Assembly: GCA_016713135.1 (NCBI GenBank)
Contig: JADJPR010000003.1
Location: 186,001 to 250,000 of the forward strand
Direction of reading: 5' to 3'
Source of the DNA: Rhodanobacteraceae bacterium
Lineage (GTDB): Bacteria; Pseudomonadota; Gammaproteobacteria; Xanthomonadales; SZUA-5
Length of the DNA stretch: 64,000 nucleotides
A model generated the notes under the pieces. The model did not search any database and was not told the DNA's origin. It saw only the letters and a list, made by a program, of their open reading frames with translations. Below are positions 59,859 through 64,000 of this stretch, piece after piece (the stretch's first letter is position 1; each line of letters opens with the position of its first letter). The translations under genes were made by a program, and so were the position numbers.

Positions 59859-62617
59859 CGCGCTGGTCCATCAAACAGGTCTGCGGCTCGCGTGGAACTG
59901 TACCTCTTCTGAAACAAGGCGCGAAATTGCGAGGGCTTCTCCAGCAGCAGTGCGAACTCCTCGAGGCTCTTGACGTCGAGGTAGTGGTGCCTTACCAGGG
60001 ACAGGCCGAAGCTAGGCAGGAGCGAGGGCCGCAGCTCCCATCGAACCGTCTCCGAAGCGCGGCTTTCCTTCCCACGGCTCGGACCCAAGTCGACGAATAC
60101 AGTGCGGCGCAGCAGCTCTTTTGCCAACGAGTCGAGCCCGCTGCCCAAGCCCGATAGGCGGTCCATCAACTCGTAACTCTCCCTCTTGGTCATCTCGAGA
60201 CGATACTTGCGTTGGGGAGTTTTCGCGCCGTCGCGCTCATCTTCTTCCCCTTCGTTAAGCAGCAGTGAGGCGAGTGCCCCGAATTCCATGAGGACGCGAT
60301 ACATGGCATCGCCGTGGGGATGGTAGTGCTGGACTTGGTTCTGCAGGCCCAGGGATACCGATCGGATTGCCTCATGTTGGTACTTGTCCGCAATTCGCTC
60401 GGCCGACTCCCGCCTAACCGCGGCTCGGTGAAACATGGCTTGTACCATATGCAGGATCGTAGAGATGTCGCCGCTCCACAGATTGGCTAGGACGTCTAAT
60501 CCGTTGTAGTGATGCGAGCGACCGCGAGATTCGCGGATCTGGCGAGCGAGGTCAGTATCTCTTGGAAAGCTGCTTCGTCCGATGAGGGTTTCTGCCCGTC
60601 CGTGGTAGCCAGCCTCTTTCAGGCGGGCATCGAGCAGTTGCGTGATGAATTCGCGCTTCTCTTCGTCCTTGGCGACGACCAACACGTAGCTCCCCGCATC
60701 GGTGCGTTCGAACTCCCGGTTCTCGTCGATGTGAAGTCCGTCGTGCGTCTGCGCGTCGAACCCGTACTTCTCGCAAGAAATCTTGAACAAGAACTCAGCT
60801 TGTCGGGAAAATACGATGGGATTGAGGAGTTGCTGCACGACTGGAGGGATGCGATGAGAGGTGTAGTCGTCCAAGAGGTAGACGAAAGGTCGCTGCTCAA
60901 GGCTGGGGATTAGCTTGGCGGCGTGCCGGACAACATCACGAATGAAGCCCTGCGGTAGCGACCACGAACTCGGTACGCCTGTAGCCAACTGTCGACTCAC
61001 TTCGCGGCGCAGTTGGTCGAGTTCCTCGGCGAAATCGCCTGCCACAGAACTCACTCGCAAGCGAGGCAGTGGCTGGTAGCTGGGCAAGTATTCCTTGCAG
61101 AACTCGATCAGCTGGCTGACTTGTGACGTGGTTAGATTAAGCCGGTCAGCTGCGGTCTGCGCATGGAGCAATTGATCGAGCAGGCGGAATGTCTCGCGGG
61201 CCAACAAGAGCGAAAACAGCGTGCAGACCTGGGCACCCTTTTCGAGGGCGATCGAAGTATCGCGCCCCAACCAAAGCACGTCGGCCTGTAAGTCACTCGA
61301 GCAACTGACATACACGCCGAGAAATGGGATGTCGTCGAGGAAGTCGGCTTTCGTGTCGGGCGTCGCCAGATGCGTTCGCGCGGCCAGGTAGCGCATCAGC
61401 ATGGACTTTCCGCATCCACGCGGGCCGGTCAGCACCGTAGGTCTCGCTGTCCGGACTCCCTCCATCCAGGGCAGCGCCTTCACGAACAAATCCAGTAGCA
61501 ATCGATCATTGGCGAGGTGTTCGGCACTGATCGCGTCGAAGGGCTCGAACCGTGGCGTCGACAGCGGAGCTGGGAAACGTAGCTCCCGCTGGATTGCTTC
61601 GACCCGGTCACCAATGCTGTTCTCGTGAGGAAAGACGCGAGACTTGTCGGGCTCGATCAGGTCACTACACAGCACCGCGAGCATGTCCAGAAACTTTCGG
61701 TAGCGACTGGCCAAGACCCGGTTGCGGAAGATGGCGTTGTGCAGTTCAGCCAATACCTTCGCCACGCGAGACCAGTCGTCGTGCGGCTTTTGGGTGGCTT
61801 CATCGGCCGGCTTCAAGCTGCCTGTGTCGATGACTGTCAGAGCGTAGTCCACGCGATCACCGGAACCGCGGTACAACGCCGGATCGATGGGCCGAAGCAT
61901 GAGATTGCCGGTGTGAAGATCGTCGTGCTTGAGCCCGCGCGAGGCGAGGAAGTGCGTGGCGGCGATAAGGCGGCGCGCGATCTCGCACGACAAGTCGGGG
62001 GTGATCTTGTCGGGCTCGAGCGAGAGCCAACTCGAAAGTGTCCTGCCAGCAATGCGCGGCACGATGAAGCAGGCCCAATGCGGCGCCGTGTTGGGTTGGC
62101 CGTAGAAGCGGGGCACGACGCCAGCCAGTATGGGCACAGCAAACAGATCACCGGCTTCGGTCAACCGCGAAGCGTAACGCAACTCCTGACGCAGGCCGTT
62201 CTCGTCGCCGTAGTCCCGTAGCAGGCAAAGTTTTGCCGCGAAGCTTGCGTAGGATTCGGGATCACGGACAAACAGGACGAATCCCTTTCGACCGGCTCGC
62301 TCGGCGACACCGACCACGAGACCTTGCGCATTGCGCCCCTCGACTTCGTAAATCAGTCGTCCTCCGCTCGGCGTAGTGAGCTGCAGGAGATCGGGAAACG
62401 GGCCTCCCCGTCTCAGCCACTCTTTGTCTGCGTCTGAGAGATCAGTGGACTGCATAGCTTGGCCAAGTGAGACTAATCGAACCGCTGAGATGGTAGGCGG
62501 CCGCAACCAGTCCAGGGAAGGTCCCGTCACACCGCCGTCGATCTCCCAACGTTGGCGTTCCGACCATCGAGCGGCGATCCGGTCTTGCTGCTCCGGACCC
62601 GTTATGTCGGAACTCAA
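59855..62617 (-). CDS. Protein kinase-like/P-loop ATPase fusion (first gene of putative defence cassette)
   Basis: 920 residues from TTG at 62617. The N-terminal part (about 95-345) looks like a protein kinase: candidate Lys129 (FAAKLCLLRD), Glu145 (LRQELRYA), catalytic loop LKHDDLHTGNLML with H231, D233 and N238, and VIDTGSL in place of DFG at 264-266. The second part (about 385-700) is a AAA/ORC-type ATPase with Walker A TGPRGCGKS (397-405) and Walker B FVYLLDDY (578-585). The C-terminal ~220 residues are helical with HYHPHGDAMY. The start overlaps the fdsD stop by 2 bp. No exact family is recognised; AAA versus STAND is unsettled. Confidence 0.75.
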   Translation of the reverse strand: MSSDITGPEQQDRIAARWSERQRWEIDGGVTGPSLDWLRPPTISAVRLVSLGQAMQSTDLSDADKEWLRRGGPFPDLLQLTTPSGGRLIYEVEGRNAQGLVVGVAERAGRKGFVLFVRDPESYASFAAKLCLLRDYGDENGLRQELRYASRLTEAGDLFAVPILAGVVPRFYGQPNTAPHWACFIVPRIAGRTLSSWLSLEPDKITPDLSCEIARRLIAATHFLASRGLKHDDLHTGNLMLRPIDPALYRGSGDRVDYALTVIDTGSLKPADEATQKPHDDWSRVAKVLAELHNAIFRNRVLASRYRKFLDMLAVLCSDLIEPDKSRVFPHENSIGDRVEAIQRELRFPAPLSTPRFEPFDAISAEHLANDRLLLDLFVKALPWMEGVRTARPTVLTGPRGCGKSMLMRYLAARTHLATPDTKADFLDDIPFLGVYVSCSSDLQADVLWLGRDTSIALEKGAQVCTLFSLLLARETFRLLDQLLHAQTAADRLNLTTSQVSQLIEFCKEYLPSYQPLPRLRVSSVAGDFAEELDQLRREVSRQLATGVPSSWSLPQGFIRDVVRHAAKLIPSLEQRPFVYLLDDYTSHRIPPVVQQLLNPIVFSRQAEFLFKISCEKYGFDAQTHDGLHIDENREFERTDAGSYVLVVAKDEEKREFITQLLDARLKEAGYHGRAETLIGRSSFPRDTDLARQIRESRGRSHHYNGLDVLANLWSGDISTILHMVQAMFHRAAVRRESAERIADKYQHEAIRSVSLGLQNQVQHYHPHGDAMYRVLMEFGALASLLLNEGEEDERDGAKTPQRKYRLEMTKRESYELMDRLSGLGSGLDSLAKELLRRTVFVDLGPSRGKESRASETVRWELRPSLLPSFGLSLVRHHYLDVKSLEEFALLLEKPSQFRALFQKRYSSTRAADLFDGPAR

Positions 62618-62826
62618 GTCGCGCGTCGAAGGCCGGCCGCTGCTTCCACCACCAAAGGCTCCAATCCCTCACCACCCGCCTCCACCAGCGCCCTTAACTC
62701 CTCTCGCATCCGCGGCGTCCAGAACTGACGCAGGTGCTCGGCAATCGCGGCCGGTGCGTCATCGCCCAGCGCAGCCAGGTTGCGCGCGATGTCGTTGGCC
62801 ATTCGCTGGAGTTTCTCGGGACTCAT
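62614..62826 (-). CDS. fdsD: Formate dehydrogenase subunit delta
   Basis: A 70-residue protein, MSPEKLQRMANDIARNLAAL then HLRQFWTPRMREELRALVEA, the FdsD/FdhD-delta family signature (MANDI...FWDPRM). It accompanies NAD-dependent formate dehydrogenase and may assist maturation or stability. The start overlaps the alpha-subunit stop by 4 bp. The accessory cassette begins directly at its stop codon. Confidence 0.9.
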   Translation of the reverse strand: MSPEKLQRMANDIARNLAALGDDAPAAIAEHLRQFWTPRMREELRALVEAGGEGLEPLVVEAAAGLRRAT

Positions 62827-64000
62827 CCGGCGCCCTCGGGGAGTTCGCGTTCGATGCGGCGGAGGAAGTCGGCGCGCTGCTGGTCTGCGCGTTGCCAGTC
62901 GCTGGGGGCGGTGGTGCGGGTGACTTGCACGGCGGTGACTTTGTACTCGGGGCAGTTGGTGGCCCAGTCGGAGAGGTCGGTGGTGACCACGTTGGCGCCG
63001 GTGCGGGCGTGGTGGAAGGTGGTGTAGACCACGCCCGGCTGCACCCGCTCGCTGATGTGTGCGCGCAGCGAGGTGGCGCCGGAGCGGCTCTGCAGCAGGA
63101 CGCGGTCGCCGTCGGCAATGCCGCGGTTTTCGGCGTCGAAGGGGTGGATCTCCAGCACATCCTCGTCGTGCCAGGCGGTGTTCGGGGTGCGCGCGGTCTG
63201 GGTGCCGACGTTGTACTGGCTCAGGATGCGGCCGGTGGTCAGCAGCAGCGGGAAGCGCTCGCCGGTGCGTTCCTCGGTGGGCACGAAGCCGGTGAGCATG
63301 AAGCGGCCCTTGCCGCGGACGAATCGGTCGACGTGCATGATCGGCGTGCCGGTGGGCGCCGCGGCATTGCATGGCCACTGGATCGAACCCAGCTCCTCGA
63401 TCCTGGCGTAGGACACGCCGGCGAAGCTCGGCGTGGCGCGCGCGATCTCGTCCATGATTTCGGAGGGATGGTTGTAGTGCATCGGCGCGCCGAGCGCGGC
63501 GGCGAGGCCGAAGGTGACCTCCCAGTCCGCCAGCCCGCCGAGCGGCGCCATCACGCGGCGCACGCGGCTGATGCGGCGCTCGGCGTTGGTGAAGGTGCCG
63601 TCCTTCTCGAGGAAGGAGGAGCCGGGCAGGAACACGTGGGCGTACTTGGCGGTCTCGTCGAGGAACAAATCCTGGACCACCACGCATTCCATCGCCTTCA
63701 GGCCGGCGATCACGCTCTGGGTGTCCGGGTCCGACTGCGCGATGTCCTCGCCCTGGATGTAGATGCCCTTGAAGTGGCCGGACTGCGCCTCGTCCAGCAT
63801 GTTCGGGATGCGCAGGCCGGGCTCGTGCGAGAGCTTGACGCCCCACAGCTGCTCGAAGACCTCGCGCGTGGCGTCGTCCGACACGTGGCGGTAGCCGGAG
63901 AACTCGTGCGGGAAGGAGCCCATGTCGCAGGCGCCTTGCACGTTGTTCTGCCCGCGCAGCGGGTTCACACCCACGCCGACGCGGCCGATGTTGCCGGTCG
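62823..64000 (-). CDS. fdsA: Formate dehydrogenase alpha subunit, C-terminal part
   Basis: Molybdopterin-containing catalytic subunit; the gene continues beyond the window end. The visible 392 residues run from TGNIGRVGVGVNPLRGQNNV to LRRIERELPEGAG. They include QGACDMGSFPHEFSGY, QDLFLDETAKYAHVFLPGSS and the C-terminal MopB domain with LLTTGRILSQYNVGTQT and VTTDLSDWATNCPEYKVTAV. This is the FdsA/FdhF type of soluble NAD-linked enzyme. The N-terminal Fe-S and catalytic Cys/Sec region is outside the window. Confidence 0.94.
   Translation of the reverse strand, partial: TGNIGRVGVGVNPLRGQNNVQGACDMGSFPHEFSGYRHVSDDATREVFEQLWGVKLSHEPGLRIPNMLDEAQSGHFKGIYIQGEDIAQSDPDTQSVIAGLKAMECVVVQDLFLDETAKYAHVFLPGSSFLEKDGTFTNAERRISRVRRVMAPLGGLADWEVTFGLAAALGAPMHYNHPSEIMDEIARATPSFAGVSYARIEELGSIQWPCNAAAPTGTPIMHVDRFVRGKGRFMLTGFVPTEERTGERFPLLLTTGRILSQYNVGTQTARTPNTAWHDEDVLEIHPFDAENRGIADGDRVLLQSRSGATSLRAHISERVQPGVVYTTFHHARTGANVVTTDLSDWATNCPEYKVTAVQVTRTTAPSDWQRADQQRADFLRRIERELPEGAG

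Noticed and set aside
57431..62617. Prophage or integrative element around the cassette
   Set aside because: No integrase, transposase, tRNA gene or flanking direct repeat was seen. It is better described as a small gene cassette.

Overview
This 64 kb window is G+C-rich bacterial chromosome. Gene content and order (miaA-hfq-hflX-hflK-hflC-purA; asd-fimV-truA-trpFBA-accD-folC-dedD-cvpA-purF; rpsF-rpsR-rplI-dnaB) are typical of Gammaproteobacteria. The secreted DUF11/autotransporter protein, the fimV layout and the REP type point to Xanthomonadales (Lysobacterales), perhaps Rhodanobacteraceae. Genus cannot be read from the sequence.

Layout. 1-6.0 kb: tRNA modification, RNA chaperone, membrane-protease regulators and purine synthesis. 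6.0-8.9 kb: REP palindromes, a TGTCGC microsatellite, an ~850-bp giant imperfect palindrome and a decayed group II intron whose insertion point lies at the outer edge of a REP hairpin. 9.0-14.3 kb (minus): a DUF11 autotransporter, phosphatidylserine decarboxylase and a SCO protein. 14.4-30.5 kb (plus): prmB-aroC-asd, fimV, truA-trpF-trpB-trpA-accD-folC-dedD-cvpA-purF and a DUF455 protein. 30.6-33.7 kb: three secreted proteins. 33.9-41.5 kb: glmS, a deacetylase-like gene, a probable B12 pair, a methyltransferase, two ubiquinone-type hydroxylases and a glutathione peroxidase. 41.6-47 kb (minus): nth, dnaB, the ribosomal S6/S18/L9 operon, bacterioferritin with its ferredoxin, and rppH. 47.2-54.2 kb: DUF1631-PilZ, an AstE-like protein with Zur, OmpA, then a repeat array. 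54.3-64 kb (minus): formate-THF ligase, a three-gene accessory cassette, and the 3' end of an NAD-type formate dehydrogenase operon.

Most interesting. (1) The cassette at 57.4-62.6 kb encodes a protein kinase-like/P-loop ATPase fusion, an unrecognised Rossmann-like protein and a DruA-like (DUF4338) protein. It sits tightly behind the formate dehydrogenase genes, looks lower in G+C than its flanks, and resembles an undescribed anti-phage system. (2) At least eleven intergenic hairpins have stems built from short tandem repeats. Unit sequence differs from site to site, but the architecture is the same. Four are embedded in an array with a conserved ~55-bp leader downstream of ompA. (3) The giant palindrome and the intron beside it.

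Caution. Several conserved genes (purF, fimV twice, dedD, ubiH-like, DUF455, deacetylase-like, autotransporter) carry single-base frameshifts. About 300 bp at 42.3-42.6 kb is C/G/A low-complexity sequence that replaces the start of nth. Both suggest consensus or assembly error rather than widespread gene loss.
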